From Saprospiraceae bacterium (GTDB lineage Bacteria > Bacteroidota > Bacteroidia > Chitinophagales > Saprospiraceae): DNA of 64,000 bases. The notes below the pieces were generated by a model. It was given only the letters and a program-made list of their open reading frames with translations, ran no database searches and was not told the origin of the DNA. Positions 37,677-47,460 of this stretch are shown here, piece after piece; within the stretch, counting starts at the first letter, position 1, and every line of letters begins with the position of its first letter. Both the position numbers and the translations under genes were made by a program. The stretch lies in contig JAHDHL010000002.1 in the NCBI GenBank assembly GCA_020631355.1, forward strand, positions 1 through 64,000. The letters run 5' to 3'.

Positions 37677-38288
37677 ATGTACACACCACCCAAATATAAG
37701 AATGAGGACTGGAACGAAATCAGTTCTTTCATTCAGGCCAATAGTTTCGGTATCTTATGTACTACCGATGGCAAACGACCTATTGCTACGCATATTCCCT
37801 TGGAACTCATGCAACAAAATGGCAAGGATGTACTCATCGGTCATATATCCAAAGCCAATGCACAATGGAAAAGCTTCAATAACCACTCGGAAGTACTGGC
37901 TATTTTTCCCGGGCCGCATTCATATGTATCAGCATCCTGGTACAATGTGGAGACTGTTTCTACTTGGAATTATATTGCAGTACATGTTTACGGACGACTG
38001 AAAATCATAGAGGAGGATGCCCTCTATCGTTCACTGAATCACCTCATGAACAAGTATGAGCAACATTCCAAACAACCCTTGGCGCTGGACGATGTCAATC
38101 CCGAAATGGTACAGCGACTCATGAAAGGAATTGTGGGTTTTGAAATAGAAATCACTGATTTTGAAGCAAACTATAAGTTATCCCAGAATCGGAATGAGAC
38201 AGATTATCACAACATTATCAATGAATTGGAACAAATAGACGATGCAGGTTCCAAAAGCATTGCCCACGAAATGAAAAAAAGAAAATAA
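37677..38288 (+). CDS. PaiB-like FMN-binding protein
   Basis: The 203-residue product matches the FMN-binding split-barrel 'negative transcriptional regulator' PaiB family: MYTPPKYKNEDWNEIS at the start, GILCTTDGKRPIATHIPLEL, GPHSYVSASWY, VSTWNYIAVHVYG, and GFEIEITDFEANYKLSQNR. Length is normal. It is cytoplasmic. Regulation is known only for the Bacillus member; here a flavin or redox role is equally possible. It lies 34 bases after the CHAT gene. Confidence 0.85.
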   Translation: MYTPPKYKNEDWNEISSFIQANSFGILCTTDGKRPIATHIPLELMQQNGKDVLIGHISKANAQWKSFNNHSEVLAIFPGPHSYVSASWYNVETVSTWNYIAVHVYGRLKIIEEDALYRSLNHLMNKYEQHSKQPLALDDVNPEMVQRLMKGIVGFEIEITDFEANYKLSQNRNETDYHNIINELEQIDDAGSKSIAHEMKKRK

Positions 38289-38428
38289 TGCGATACTTGT
38301 CCCTTTTCGGGATTCATTCGTCTGAATAAAAAGATAAAATGATTCTTATTTTAGATATTTGTAATAACAAAGTAATTCCCAAGTGACGGGATTGGAAATT
38401 CCATCACTGAATACTTAATGCGACCCGT

Positions 38429-39043
38429 ATGATTTTGGACTTGATATTTGCGGCTGTTTTGGGGTATGGTGTCTATATCGGATACTCCAACGGGATCATT
38501 AAAACGATCTTCACCGTTTTGTCTGTGGCATTCGGTTTTCTTATCATGGCCCATTTCCATGAAACCGTTACTGACCTGCTGATAAATATTACCAATTATC
38601 AGAATCCGCTCATGACCTTCGTAGGTATGGCTGTGACTTTCTTCATTACCATGCTGTTACTCCGTTTATTGGGTCGTCAGATAGAGAATATCTTCAAGAC
38701 CGTGAACATCAATTTCATCAATCAGATTCTTGGTGGAATCGTCATGAGTGCATTGTTTACTGTCGTTTACAGTATCATTGTCAATTTCCTTGTGGGTGCC
38801 AAGGTATTGAATGAACAAGCTACCGAATCCAAAACCTATCCCATCATCAAGGAGGTACCCCAATACGCTTATGCCGGATATGCTCGATTCAGTCCCAAAA
38901 TCAAGGAAATGTGGTATGATGTTACTGAAGCCTTGGATGATATGAGTGAGAATACCGAAAATATCAATATCAATGACTTCGGGGGTACTGAACGAGAAAT
39001 CAGAGATGTAAGTGGCAATGATGAGGATTCTGATCGTCGATAA
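38429..39043 (+). CDS. CvpA family membrane protein
   Basis: The 204-residue product has four hydrophobic segments (about residues 1-20, 28-50, 60-85 and 105-125) and the CvpA start MILDLIFAAVLGYGVYIGYS. A charged C-terminal tail of about 55 residues follows. CvpA is linked to colicin V production and envelope maintenance in other bacteria; the role here is not known. It overlaps the next gene. Confidence 0.85.
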   Translation: MILDLIFAAVLGYGVYIGYSNGIIKTIFTVLSVAFGFLIMAHFHETVTDLLINITNYQNPLMTFVGMAVTFFITMLLLRLLGRQIENIFKTVNINFINQILGGIVMSALFTVVYSIIVNFLVGAKVLNEQATESKTYPIIKEVPQYAYAGYARFSPKIKEMWYDVTEALDDMSENTENININDFGGTEREIRDVSGNDEDSDRR

Positions 39044-39605
39044 TTACGACTCTTTCACATACAATCTATACGATTACTTCCTTCAACTCGGAACGGACTG
39101 TACCGTCGTCAGGAATGACGAATGGGCCAAGGAGCAATTCAAATCCTTTGATTTTGATGGTTTGGTATTATCACCCGGACCAAAAAAACCCAAGGATGCA
39201 GGCTTGTTGATGTGGATTATTGATTATTTCCATAATAAGAAACCCATTCTGGGAATTTGTCTCGGACACCAGGGTATCGGTGAATATTTCGGTGCCAAAC
39301 TCGTCAAGGCCCGCATTCCCATTCATGGCAAGACATCCCACATTAATCATAATGAGAAAGGCCTTTTCCAAGGCATACCCCAGAATTTCAAGGTCATGCG
39401 ATATCATTCCCTCGTATTGGAAAGTCTGGATGGAACAACCCTGACTGCAACCTCACATACAAAGGAAAATGAAATCATGTCCCTACAACATGACACCCTA
39501 CCCATCCAAGCCGTACAATTCCATCCGGAATCCATTCTTACTGAACACGGATTGGATCTATTGAGGAATTGGCTGGAAAGTATTCCCCAAACCAACGATT
39601 TGTAA
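39021..39605 (+). CDS. trpG: Glutamine amidotransferase subunit of anthranilate/aminodeoxychorismate synthase
   Basis: The 194-residue class I amidotransferase opens RILIVDNYDSFTYNLYDYF, has the nucleophile Cys in GICLGHQ (about residue 79) and the His-Glu pair in QFHPESI. It supplies ammonia to TrpE or PabB. No partner subunit is in the window, so trpG and pabA cannot be told apart. The start at 39021 (or ATG 39018, or GTG 39012) lies within the end of the CvpA gene, an overlap of about 23 bases. Confidence 0.9.
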   Translation: MRILIVDNYDSFTYNLYDYFLQLGTDCTVVRNDEWAKEQFKSFDFDGLVLSPGPKKPKDAGLLMWIIDYFHNKKPILGICLGHQGIGEYFGAKLVKARIPIHGKTSHINHNEKGLFQGIPQNFKVMRYHSLVLESLDGTTLTATSHTKENEIMSLQHDTLPIQAVQFHPESILTEHGLDLLRNWLESIPQTNDL

Positions 39606-39642
39606 AGTCTGATAAAAGACCCACCAAAGGAGTTACAATCCT

Positions 39643-39650
39643 TACCTTTG
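39643..39650 (+). promoter_or_regulatory. Predicted -7 box TACCTTTG
   Basis: TACCTTTG fits TAnnTTTG and lies 36 bases before the chosen ATG at 39687 of the DUF2279-like gene. This argues against the in-frame start at 39648, which lies in the box. Confidence 0.5.
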
Positions 39651-39686
39651 TATCGTTACCTATTCAACTATAACAAAGCACCCTTT

Positions 39687-40697
39687 ATGAGGATTATACT
39701 CATCATCATTGCCCTTACCATTGCGATTCCTACCATTGGCCTAACACAAGTGGACCAAAGGGAATCCAGTAAATTCCAACAGCTTTTCCAAAAACCAGAT
39801 ACCCTCAATAAAAAGAGGTTCTGGGCACTGAATGGCACCTTGGCTACCGGTTATACAGGAGTGGTTGTAGCACTGGATCGAGTTTGGTATGCACAATATC
39901 CAAGGTCCCGATTCCATACGTTCAACGATATGGGAGAATGGGAGGATATGGATAAGATGGGACATCTTTTTACGGCTTATATGGAAAGCCAATTATCCTC
40001 ACAAATGTATCAATGGACTGGTTTGGAAAGGAAAAAATCCGCTTATGTCGGTTTTGCTATCGGAGCCATTTTCCAAGGAACCCTGGAGACTTTGGATGGT
40101 TTTTCGGAAGAATGGGGATGGTCTTGGGGTGATATCGGATTCAATACCGGAGGTGGACTGATTTATCTGGGACAAGAATTAGCATGGCAGGAACAACGAA
40201 TTGTATTGAAAATTTCCTCGTGGAGAAGACCATTGGACGAATTGGTATTAACTTCAACAGATGGCCTACATACCACTTCATTACGACAGAGAAGAAATGA
40301 CCTATATGGCACCAATATCGGAGAAGTGCTCCTCAAGGATTACAATGCACTGACCATTTGGAGTTCGGCTAATATCAGTTCATTCATCAAGAATGATAAT
40401 TCCAAATTCCCGAAGTGGCTCAATATTGCCGTAGGATATGGTGCGGAGAATGTTTATGGTGGTTTCAGTAACCGATGGACAGATGATGAAACAGGCGCCG
40501 AATTTGTCTTACCTGATGGGGAATTCAGAAGGTATCGACAAATCTTCTTATCGCTCGATATTGATATGACGAAGATTCCCGTGAAGAATAAATTCCTGAA
40601 GACTCTTTTCTCCGCCATTAATGTCATTAAGATTCCAGCACCAACTGTAGAATTCAATACACAAGGAAAAGTGAAATTCCATCCTATTTACTTCTAA
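39687..40697 (+). CDS. DUF2279-like envelope protein
   Basis: The 336-residue product has a signal peptide (MRIILIIIALTIAIPTIGL). It carries the DUF2279 pattern: FHTFNDMGEWEDMDKMGHL, AYVGFAIGAIFQGTLETLDG, FSEEWGWSWGDIGFNTGGGL. Short hydrophobic hairpins suggest a membrane-associated or outer-membrane protein. Function unknown; the family is common in Bacteroidota. Confidence 0.8.
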   Translation: MRIILIIIALTIAIPTIGLTQVDQRESSKFQQLFQKPDTLNKKRFWALNGTLATGYTGVVVALDRVWYAQYPRSRFHTFNDMGEWEDMDKMGHLFTAYMESQLSSQMYQWTGLERKKSAYVGFAIGAIFQGTLETLDGFSEEWGWSWGDIGFNTGGGLIYLGQELAWQEQRIVLKISSWRRPLDELVLTSTDGLHTTSLRQRRNDLYGTNIGEVLLKDYNALTIWSSANISSFIKNDNSKFPKWLNIAVGYGAENVYGGFSNRWTDDETGAEFVLPDGEFRRYRQIFLSLDIDMTKIPVKNKFLKTLFSAINVIKIPAPTVEFNTQGKVKFHPIYF

Positions 40698-40748
40698 TAG
40701 AATAAAGTAAGCAATTGGAAATCATTATAATATTCTTTATTATTGAGT

Positions 40749-41207
40749 ATGAGAAATTTCCTAGTCATTCTTCTTTGCACATCCTGCATAGCATGTAGTT
40801 TCAATGATTCCCTCGAGGTAAAGAATCTACAATCCCAAGTCAAGATAGTCACTGAGGAACTGGCGAATACCAAGCTTGAATTGGCCGTATTGAAAAATGA
40901 TTTGGATGCACCCCTTGCACATTTTGTTTACTTCCAACTCAAGGAGGATGCAGATAGGAGTTCATTCATTACCGAACTCCGAAGACTATCTGAAATCAAA
41001 AGCGTCAAGAATTTCGAAATCGGTGTTTTCAAAAATCTGGATGACCCAAGGGCCCTATCCGAATATGACGTATCCATAGCCATGGCATTCAGGAATGAAA
41101 CGGCTTACGAAGAATATCAGAACGACCCCATTCATCTTGATGTAAAGGGTAATTTAAAACCATTCCTCGCTGGTCCACCTGTATCTTATGATTATATGAA
41201 ACAATAA
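40749..41207 (+). CDS. Dabb (stress-responsive A/B barrel) lipoprotein
   Basis: The ATG at 40749 (a TTG at 40743 is in frame) gives 152 residues. The lipobox is CIACS (Cys about 16). A short coiled-coil (LQSQVKIVTEELANTKLELA) leads to a Dabb ferredoxin-like barrel: AHFVYFQLKEDADRSSFITE, then FEIGVFKNLDDPRALSEYDV and HLDVKGNLKPFL. Unusual in that Dabb domains are mostly cytoplasmic. Ligand unknown. Confidence 0.8.
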   Translation: MRNFLVILLCTSCIACSFNDSLEVKNLQSQVKIVTEELANTKLELAVLKNDLDAPLAHFVYFQLKEDADRSSFITELRRLSEIKSVKNFEIGVFKNLDDPRALSEYDVSIAMAFRNETAYEEYQNDPIHLDVKGNLKPFLAGPPVSYDYMKQ

Positions 41208-41325
41208 GACTTTCATTCCTTTGTCATAATTATATTATATACAAATTGAATGTTTCATATTGTCAGTTTCATTCCTTAACTTGTCGATTCACAACTACTG
41301 AGAGAACACCTACCTTTATTCATAC

Positions 41326-42549
41326 ATGAGAGATGAGGTTAAATTATGGTTTATAGCCCTTTGTGGGTTATTGTTACTATTCAATCCGTATTACAGGAAT
41401 ACAGCCAGTGATATTGAGGAATTGAAGATAGAAAAGAAGAATCCTCACTTCCAGGATTTCGTGAACGACTTCGAGCGTTATTTTCAGAATCAGATGCGTT
41501 TTACAGGGACACCGGGTGGTGCTGTCGTCATTATAAAGGATGATGTTGTTTATCTGAAAAAAGGATATGGTGTCAAAAAGAATAGTCGCTCCGAACGGGA
41601 TTCCGTCAATGCACATACAGTTTTCAGGATTGGCTCTCTTTCCAAGGGATTTGCCTCCGTTCTTACTGGTATTTATGTGGAAGACGAATTATTGTCATGG
41701 GATGATAAGGTACAGGAATTCATTCCTGAATTCTCTCTTAAGAATGATAATAATGGTTCGGATGTAAATCTGGAACATGTACTTTCCCAGACTACCGGGG
41801 TAGGTTATCATGCCTATACCAGTGCCATCGAATCGGGTTGGACATTGGATGAAATCATCCCTAAATTCGCAGAGGTCAACCTTAACGGAAATCCGGGTGA
41901 ACGATACAGTTACCAGAATGCCATATATAGTCTGGTGGGTAAGATTCAGGAGCAGGTATCGGAAATGCCGCTGGATTCTATCTATGAAAAGAGATTATTC
42001 GGTCCTTTGGGAATGAATGATGCATCCGTGACTTATGATGCTATGGAAAATGGCGAAAACCGAGCTACACCACACATTCTCCGAGGATATTGGAAACCTA
42101 CCCAGATTACAGAAAAATACTATAATGCTATTCCTGCCGGTGGTGTGAATGCCAGTATTTCCGACATGGCGGAATGGTTGAGACTACTCCTTGGAAATAG
42201 GGATGATGTCATTGCTGATGAAACCCTGGATAAGATTTTCACTCCTATTGTCAATACACACAACAAGAGAAGATATTTCTCAAGATGGCGAGATGTCAAG
42301 GATGCCTATTATGGGCTGGGTTACCGGGTCGTAGAAAGGGAGCAGGATACCTTGGTCTATCATGGCGGTTATGTCAATGGCTTCAAAGGGGATATTCTAG
42401 TCAATCCCGAAGATAAGATTGCCATCTGCATCCTGACCAATGCTCCTAGTAGTTTATCTTCCATTTCCATTCCCGCATTCCTGAATAAGTATGACCATTA
42501 CAGGGAGTTAATTCTGGATTGGAAACCTGAAGAAGAACCCAGTTTATAA
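41326..42549 (+). CDS. Serine beta-lactamase-like hydrolase (class C / AmpH type)
   Basis: The 407-residue product has an N-terminal hydrophobic segment and a beta-lactamase fold: SLSK with Ser104 and Lys107, YSYQNAIYS supplying the Tyr-x-Asn motif, and YHGGYVNG as the third motif. The family covers D,D-peptidases, esterases and beta-lactamases. Substrate is uncertain, likely peptidoglycan stems. Probably exported or membrane-anchored. It stands alone, convergent with hpt. Confidence 0.85.
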   Translation: MRDEVKLWFIALCGLLLLFNPYYRNTASDIEELKIEKKNPHFQDFVNDFERYFQNQMRFTGTPGGAVVIIKDDVVYLKKGYGVKKNSRSERDSVNAHTVFRIGSLSKGFASVLTGIYVEDELLSWDDKVQEFIPEFSLKNDNNGSDVNLEHVLSQTTGVGYHAYTSAIESGWTLDEIIPKFAEVNLNGNPGERYSYQNAIYSLVGKIQEQVSEMPLDSIYEKRLFGPLGMNDASVTYDAMENGENRATPHILRGYWKPTQITEKYYNAIPAGGVNASISDMAEWLRLLLGNRDDVIADETLDKIFTPIVNTHNKRRYFSRWRDVKDAYYGLGYRVVEREQDTLVYHGGYVNGFKGDILVNPEDKIAICILTNAPSSLSSISIPAFLNKYDHYRELILDWKPEEEPSL

Positions 42550-42571
42550 ATTCAAAGTATCCGATATGGAG

Positions 42572-43138
42572 CTATTCCTCATCTGTTCCTGATGTCAATT
42601 GGTAGATATCTGGAAGTGTACGCCCCAGACCATCATAATCCAAACCATATCCCACTACAAAAGCTTCAGGTATCTTATAGCCTATATAATCCAAGGGAAT
42701 ATCGAATCGCAAGGCAGTAGGTTTCAATAAAAGTGATACGATGGCAATGGATGCCGGTTCGAAATCCTCAATGGTATGAATGAAATGATTCAATGTAGTA
42801 CCCGTATCAATAATATCCTCAACGATAATAACATCCTTTCCTTTCAATAACTGGCCATCCAGGCCGTAGTTGATGGATACCTCTCCGGTGGATTCCATAC
42901 CGATATAGGAACTCATCCCTACAAACATCAATTCACTATCGAATTTACAGGCTCTGACCAAATCAGCCGTGAACATAAACGAACCATTCATCACAGGTAT
43001 GAAGATGGGGTTCTTCTCCTTATAATCCTTGGATAATTCCCATCCCATTTCCACTACCCTAGCCCTGATTTCATCACGGGTGATGAAGATTTCAAAAGAC
43101 TTATCGTGTATCTGAATTTCATTCGGATTAGAACTCAT
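42572..43138 (-). CDS. hpt: Hypoxanthine phosphoribosyltransferase
   Basis: The 188-residue type I PRTase has the PRPP-binding loop DVIIVEDIIDTGTTL (about residues 94-108) and a family start. It salvages hypoxanthine (and often guanine) to IMP/GMP. It overlaps the flippase gene upstream by 4 bases, implying coupled translation, although the functions are unrelated. Confidence 0.9.
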   Translation of the reverse strand: MSSNPNEIQIHDKSFEIFITRDEIRARVVEMGWELSKDYKEKNPIFIPVMNGSFMFTADLVRACKFDSELMFVGMSSYIGMESTGEVSINYGLDGQLLKGKDVIIVEDIIDTGTTLNHFIHTIEDFEPASIAIVSLLLKPTALRFDIPLDYIGYKIPEAFVVGYGLDYDGLGRTLPDIYQLTSGTDEE

Positions 43139-44634
43139 GCAATTTCCTTTTTAAATATGTCCCTGATTAACTGATCCTTTTCCATATAATAAATCAAAGC
43201 TAAGAAAGTCAATAAAATCAAGCTATTCACTACCCATTTCCAGACTGAATCCGCTCCCAACTGAATTTCCATTTGTACGCTCAATCCATAAAGTGCCAAT
43301 GCAATTATGATGTATAGTGCCATTCTGGGTATTGGATATGATATTGGATAATACTTCTGTCCTAAAAGATAAGCCAAGACCGCCATTACCACATAGCAAG
43401 CCAAGGTCGCCCAAGCAGAAGCCATATAACCTATCACAGGAATCAGACTGAAATTCACAATGAGTGTAATACTTGCTCCAATCACCGCAATATAAAGTCC
43501 CATGATGGTCTTATCCGATAACTTGTACCAAATTGCAAAATTATAATACAAACCTAGGAACAGATTCGCCATCAGGATAATCGGAATGATTTCACTCCCC
43601 TCTTGTGTATAATTCTCACCAAGTATCTTTAGTGCTACATCAAGGTACATCATGATTCCCAAGAAAGCGACACAACCTATAATAGCAAAGGACTGTCCCA
43701 CTTTGCCATACAGTAATTGGGTGTCCTTTCTTTCCTTATTCCTAAAGAAAAAGGGTTCCGCTGCATAATTGAATCCCTGTGTAATAATGGTCATTAAAGC
43801 AGCTAGTTTATAGTTCGCCGCATATATACCGACCTTGGCCTGATTTTCTTCCTGTGTACCGGGAAGCAACCATTCCAACAAAGGCTTATCAAACGTTTCA
43901 TTGATGATAGCTGCTATTCCTACCGGAATCAACGGGAGAACATATCTGAATATATTTTTGAATAGCTCCTTATCAAATTCAAACTTGATTTTCAGGAATT
44001 CCGGCAACAGCATCAGGAACATTACCGAACTCGCTATCAGATTGGAGATAAAGACATAATCCACCAAACGTTCAGGGTCATATATCGCATTGACCCAATC
44101 ATGACCATTTTCCAATAACCAAGGACAAATCGCAATAAAGAAAATATTAGCTCCTACATTCACAAAAATGTTGGTCAACTGAACAATGAGAAAACGAATC
44201 GGTCTGCTATCCAATCGCAACTTAGCCATCGGAACCCGCGTCAGGGCATCCATACCGATGATTAATGCAAACCAGACCACATACCTTGGCGTATCGGGAT
44301 AGTTTATGAAATTGGCAATATCCTGAGAGAAGATAAGAAGTAGTGCAACAAAAATAGGAGTTGACACCAAGAGGGAAAGCATCGATGTGGAAAACACTTT
44401 CTGGCGGTCTTCTTTCTTGGCGCCGAACCTAAAGAATCCCGTTTCCATCCGGTAAGTCATAATGACCAATAACAATCCCACATAGCCATACATGACATTG
44501 ACGACCCCATAGTCTGATGTTTCCACCAAAACACGGGTATAGAAAGGTATCAGTAAGAAGTTGACCAATCTACCAACTACATTACTCACACCATAGATAA
44601 CGGTTTCTCCTGCTAGTTTTTTTAATAATGACAA
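43135..44634 (-). CDS. Polysaccharide flippase (MOP/Wzx-type)
   Basis: The 499-residue membrane protein shows about 14 hydrophobic segments and the polysaccharide-transporter start KLAGETVIYGVSNVVGRLVN, then IPFYTRVL. It probably flips lipid-linked sugars across the inner membrane. The best start is a TTG at 44632-44634, since no in-frame ATG occurs until about residue 47. No glycosyltransferases are nearby. It follows gldN but a terminator intervenes. Confidence 0.85.
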   Translation of the reverse strand: MSLLKKLAGETVIYGVSNVVGRLVNFLLIPFYTRVLVETSDYGVVNVMYGYVGLLLVIMTYRMETGFFRFGAKKEDRQKVFSTSMLSLLVSTPIFVALLLIFSQDIANFINYPDTPRYVVWFALIIGMDALTRVPMAKLRLDSRPIRFLIVQLTNIFVNVGANIFFIAICPWLLENGHDWVNAIYDPERLVDYVFISNLIASSVMFLMLLPEFLKIKFEFDKELFKNIFRYVLPLIPVGIAAIINETFDKPLLEWLLPGTQEENQAKVGIYAANYKLAALMTIITQGFNYAAEPFFFRNKERKDTQLLYGKVGQSFAIIGCVAFLGIMMYLDVALKILGENYTQEGSEIIPIILMANLFLGLYYNFAIWYKLSDKTIMGLYIAVIGASITLIVNFSLIPVIGYMASAWATLACYVVMAVLAYLLGQKYYPISYPIPRMALYIIIALALYGLSVQMEIQLGADSVWKWVVNSLILLTFLALIYYMEKDQLIRDIFKKEIA

Positions 44635-44657
44635 ACGTTCGGGGATTTTCGGGAAAG

Positions 44658-44699
44658 GTAAAAAATAAAACCCGGACTCTCATACGAGAATCCGGGTTT
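44658..44699 (-). terminator. Rho-independent terminator after gldN
   Basis: On the minus strand AAACCCGGATTCTC pairs with GAGAGTCCGGGTTT (arms 44686-44699 and 44668-44681, loop of 4, one mismatch), followed by TTTTATTTTTT. It ends the gld operon. Confidence 0.9.
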
Positions 44700-44721
44700 C
44701 TATATCTTTATAGCAATTCGA

Positions 44722-45615
44722 TTAGAATTCCCACAAGTCATGTTCGAAGTTGAAAATGCTCATTCTGATCTTCTCAGATTCCAACAATAAATCAACACCT
44801 TGTAGATAGTGCTCGATCTTACGATCATAAACGTTGGATTCCTTGTAGATGTAGCTAGAGAAATAACGCATTTCAAAGATATCGAACCAAGTCATAGGAC
44901 CTGCATCATTCGACTCATTGAATGCTTGCTCCCTTGAGAACAATTCTCTAACATCCGGGTAATAAATCCAGAACATCGGTAGTTCGTACAAGAAGTTACC
45001 TTGGTCGTCATATTCTTCCTTAAGAGGAGCAATACCTAGAATCCTGACTTGAAGAGTGGATGTCTCCTCATCAAAAAACCAGATTTCTTTCACACGGTAT
45101 CTCTTAATATCTTCAGGATTCAGGTCGTTGTAAGCTACCTCGATGGTTTCTTCGTACGTCTCAGGATCAAAAGATACGAATGTATCTACTTCTGATACGA
45201 GTGCCGCAGCTTCATCCTTGGATAACTCCTCAGAGAAATCATCCATATCATTAATGGAATAAGCCTTGATTCTTTCTTCCATGATACCATCCATGATGAT
45301 ATCGAAGAAGTAACGTCTTGGATAAACGAATCTCTTGTTCATTTTTTCACGAACATCGATTACTCTCCATACACGTTTTTCCCAGAATATATCAGCTTCA
45401 CGTTGTGGCTGATAAGGTAGTACCCTTCTTTCTGTAATTAGTGTCTTCTCAACAATTCCATCCAAAGGAATGTACTTGTCTTCATCATCAGTAGATTCTC
45501 CTGATTCGGTAACATCTGTTCCGGGAGCTGTCGGGTCCTGAGCTTGGGACACATTCATTCCAACAAATAGGAATAAGAAAAAGGTAAAAACAGAAATTTT
45601 CAACTTGAACTTCAT
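44722..45615 (-). CDS. gldN: GldN, T9SS/gliding component
   Basis: The ATG at 45613-45615 gives 297 residues with a signal peptide (KISVFTFFLFLFVGMNVSQAQ); a TTG six bases upstream is less likely. GldN/PorN signatures include EKRVWRVIDVREKMNKRF, RRYFFDIIMDGI, KEIWFFDEETS and MFWIYYPDVRELF. In known systems it forms periplasmic rings with GldK and contacts GldM. Last gene of the porP-gldKLMN order. Confidence 0.95.
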   Translation of the reverse strand: MKFKLKISVFTFFLFLFVGMNVSQAQDPTAPGTDVTESGESTDDEDKYIPLDGIVEKTLITERRVLPYQPQREADIFWEKRVWRVIDVREKMNKRFVYPRRYFFDIIMDGIMEERIKAYSINDMDDFSEELSKDEAAALVSEVDTFVSFDPETYEETIEVAYNDLNPEDIKRYRVKEIWFFDEETSTLQVRILGIAPLKEEYDDQGNFLYELPMFWIYYPDVRELFSREQAFNESNDAGPMTWFDIFEMRYFSSYIYKESNVYDRKIEHYLQGVDLLLESEKIRMSIFNFEHDLWEF

Positions 45616-45725
45616 CTTCAAACGATTTAAAATAATTTTCTCAACTTAAATTTAGCGATTTCTCCGCACACACTAAACATGAACGGAGAAATAACTAAAA
45701 ATATTATGCCAACAATGGTTCTTAA

Positions 45726-47405
45726 TTACTCAATTGTCCAAACCATTGGTGTTAGCTTACGACCAGCAGCATCACCTGGACATCTTGCCTTGATATTATC
45801 AAAGTAGAATGTATCACCTGGCTTAGCAGCTTGGATTAAAGTAGCAGCCCTTCCAGAATAAGTAGGTCCTGAATTGGTTGCACGCATCGCATCCTGTCTT
45901 GCAGGTACACGAGTCAACTGGAATCCTTGGATATTACACTTCGCTTCGAAGTCGAAGTTTTCCAATACAGCAAAGATACCTCTTCTACCTTTGAATGATC
46001 CGTTACCCATCTTACCACCTGCCTGTACTTCATTCGGGTTGAATGATGGAGCAGGAGTAGGAATACGCTTGGAACGGAATTCAAACTTTTGTGAGAATCC
46101 CTCGGCAGAAACATTGATGGTGGCCTTTCCTGGTGAAGATACCTTCACATTATATTTACCATTGCCACCAGACATGTTACAACCTGCGCCTGAACAGCTA
46201 GCATTAACCTTATTGGAGTTAGCACCCGCTACAGATACTTCAACTGGGTTATCCACACCAATGTAGAATACATTCATCTTGGTAGGAGAAACAGTAGCTG
46301 AACGAACACCCACCTCATATTCGAATGTGGAGTTACCTGACATTCTTTCGTTGGAAAGTGGGTTCACAACGTTTGCCACAAGGTTCAAGGTTTTCTTACC
46401 TAGGCTGTTAGCCGTTTCGGTGAATGTACCCTTACCCTCAGCATTCAGACTGATTCTTTGACCATTAACGGTAATCGTAGAAGTCTTTGCGAATTCATTA
46501 GAGAAAGCACCAATGGCTACCTCTGCCTCGAACTTCTCACCCTTGATAACGTAACCTCTCTTGGCATTCATTACAGGGAAGAACTTGTTCAATTTCAACT
46601 CACGACCTCCAACAAGACCAGCCAAGTCATTGACCATCATTGCTTCAGCAGCTCTTGCATCCGTCTTGAATTTCTCCAAGATAGGCATACATGCAGCATA
46701 TGGCATGTGATCGAAGTTAGCTTCAGCCCAAGTCTCCTTATCAGAAGTGGTCTGCCAAGTAGTATCGATAGCCAAAGTCAAGTTATTCTCGAAATTAGCA
46801 ATCTTCTTAGCCACCTCATCATCAGTGATCTTAGCTTCTTTCTGACAAGCCCTCATGGTCTTTTCATAGATGGAAATCATTTGGTTACGGGTAGAATCGA
46901 TGAAGTTTTCCAACTCATCACCCTTACCTTGCTTCACCATCAACCATGTGGTCCAGTCCTTATCCTTACTACAAGTGATCTCACCCTTATCATCATAACG
47001 AGAAAGGTATGAACCATTGAAATAAGCGCTATCAACAGTAGATTTAGAAATAGTTTCTTCAAGATTGGCACTAAGAAATTCTTCATTCTTGATCAAAGCA
47101 GCAGCAGTCAAACCTGCCTTATAGCTATCAATCTTATCTGTGAATTCAGAAACAAAAGAACGAATATCGCTAATACCGTTAGTTAGTGGTTCTTTCAAAA
47201 GGGGTTTCTTGTCTAAAAGTGGTTTGATACCTTCCACTGTTCCATCAACAGACTTGATGGAAAGGGCGTTGGAAGTCTGCATAGACTTCTCCAAGCCATA
47301 GAAAGCATTCATAATCTCCGCGGAAATATTCAAGGCCAACAATGCCATGAGTACGAGGTACATCAGGGTAATCATCAGCTGCCGCGGTTCCTTAGGAATT
47401 GACAT
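45726..47405 (-). CDS. gldM: GldM, T9SS motor stator-shaft component
   Basis: The 559-residue product has one N-terminal membrane helix (about residues 10-32, LMITLMYLVLMALLALNISA) and a long periplasmic part made of helical then beta domains, as in GldM/PorM. With GldL it forms the proton-driven motor. The GldM Cys pair GAGCNMSGGN is present. It lies 55 bases after gldL. Confidence 0.95.
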   Translation of the reverse strand: MSIPKEPRQLMITLMYLVLMALLALNISAEIMNAFYGLEKSMQTSNALSIKSVDGTVEGIKPLLDKKPLLKEPLTNGISDIRSFVSEFTDKIDSYKAGLTAAALIKNEEFLSANLEETISKSTVDSAYFNGSYLSRYDDKGEITCSKDKDWTTWLMVKQGKGDELENFIDSTRNQMISIYEKTMRACQKEAKITDDEVAKKIANFENNLTLAIDTTWQTTSDKETWAEANFDHMPYAACMPILEKFKTDARAAEAMMVNDLAGLVGGRELKLNKFFPVMNAKRGYVIKGEKFEAEVAIGAFSNEFAKTSTITVNGQRISLNAEGKGTFTETANSLGKKTLNLVANVVNPLSNERMSGNSTFEYEVGVRSATVSPTKMNVFYIGVDNPVEVSVAGANSNKVNASCSGAGCNMSGGNGKYNVKVSSPGKATINVSAEGFSQKFEFRSKRIPTPAPSFNPNEVQAGGKMGNGSFKGRRGIFAVLENFDFEAKCNIQGFQLTRVPARQDAMRATNSGPTYSGRAATLIQAAKPGDTFYFDNIKARCPGDAAGRKLTPMVWTIE

Positions 47406-47460
47406 AATTATTCATTTTGTCGATTAAAAAATAAAATCCTAAAAGTCCGACGCGCCGGAA

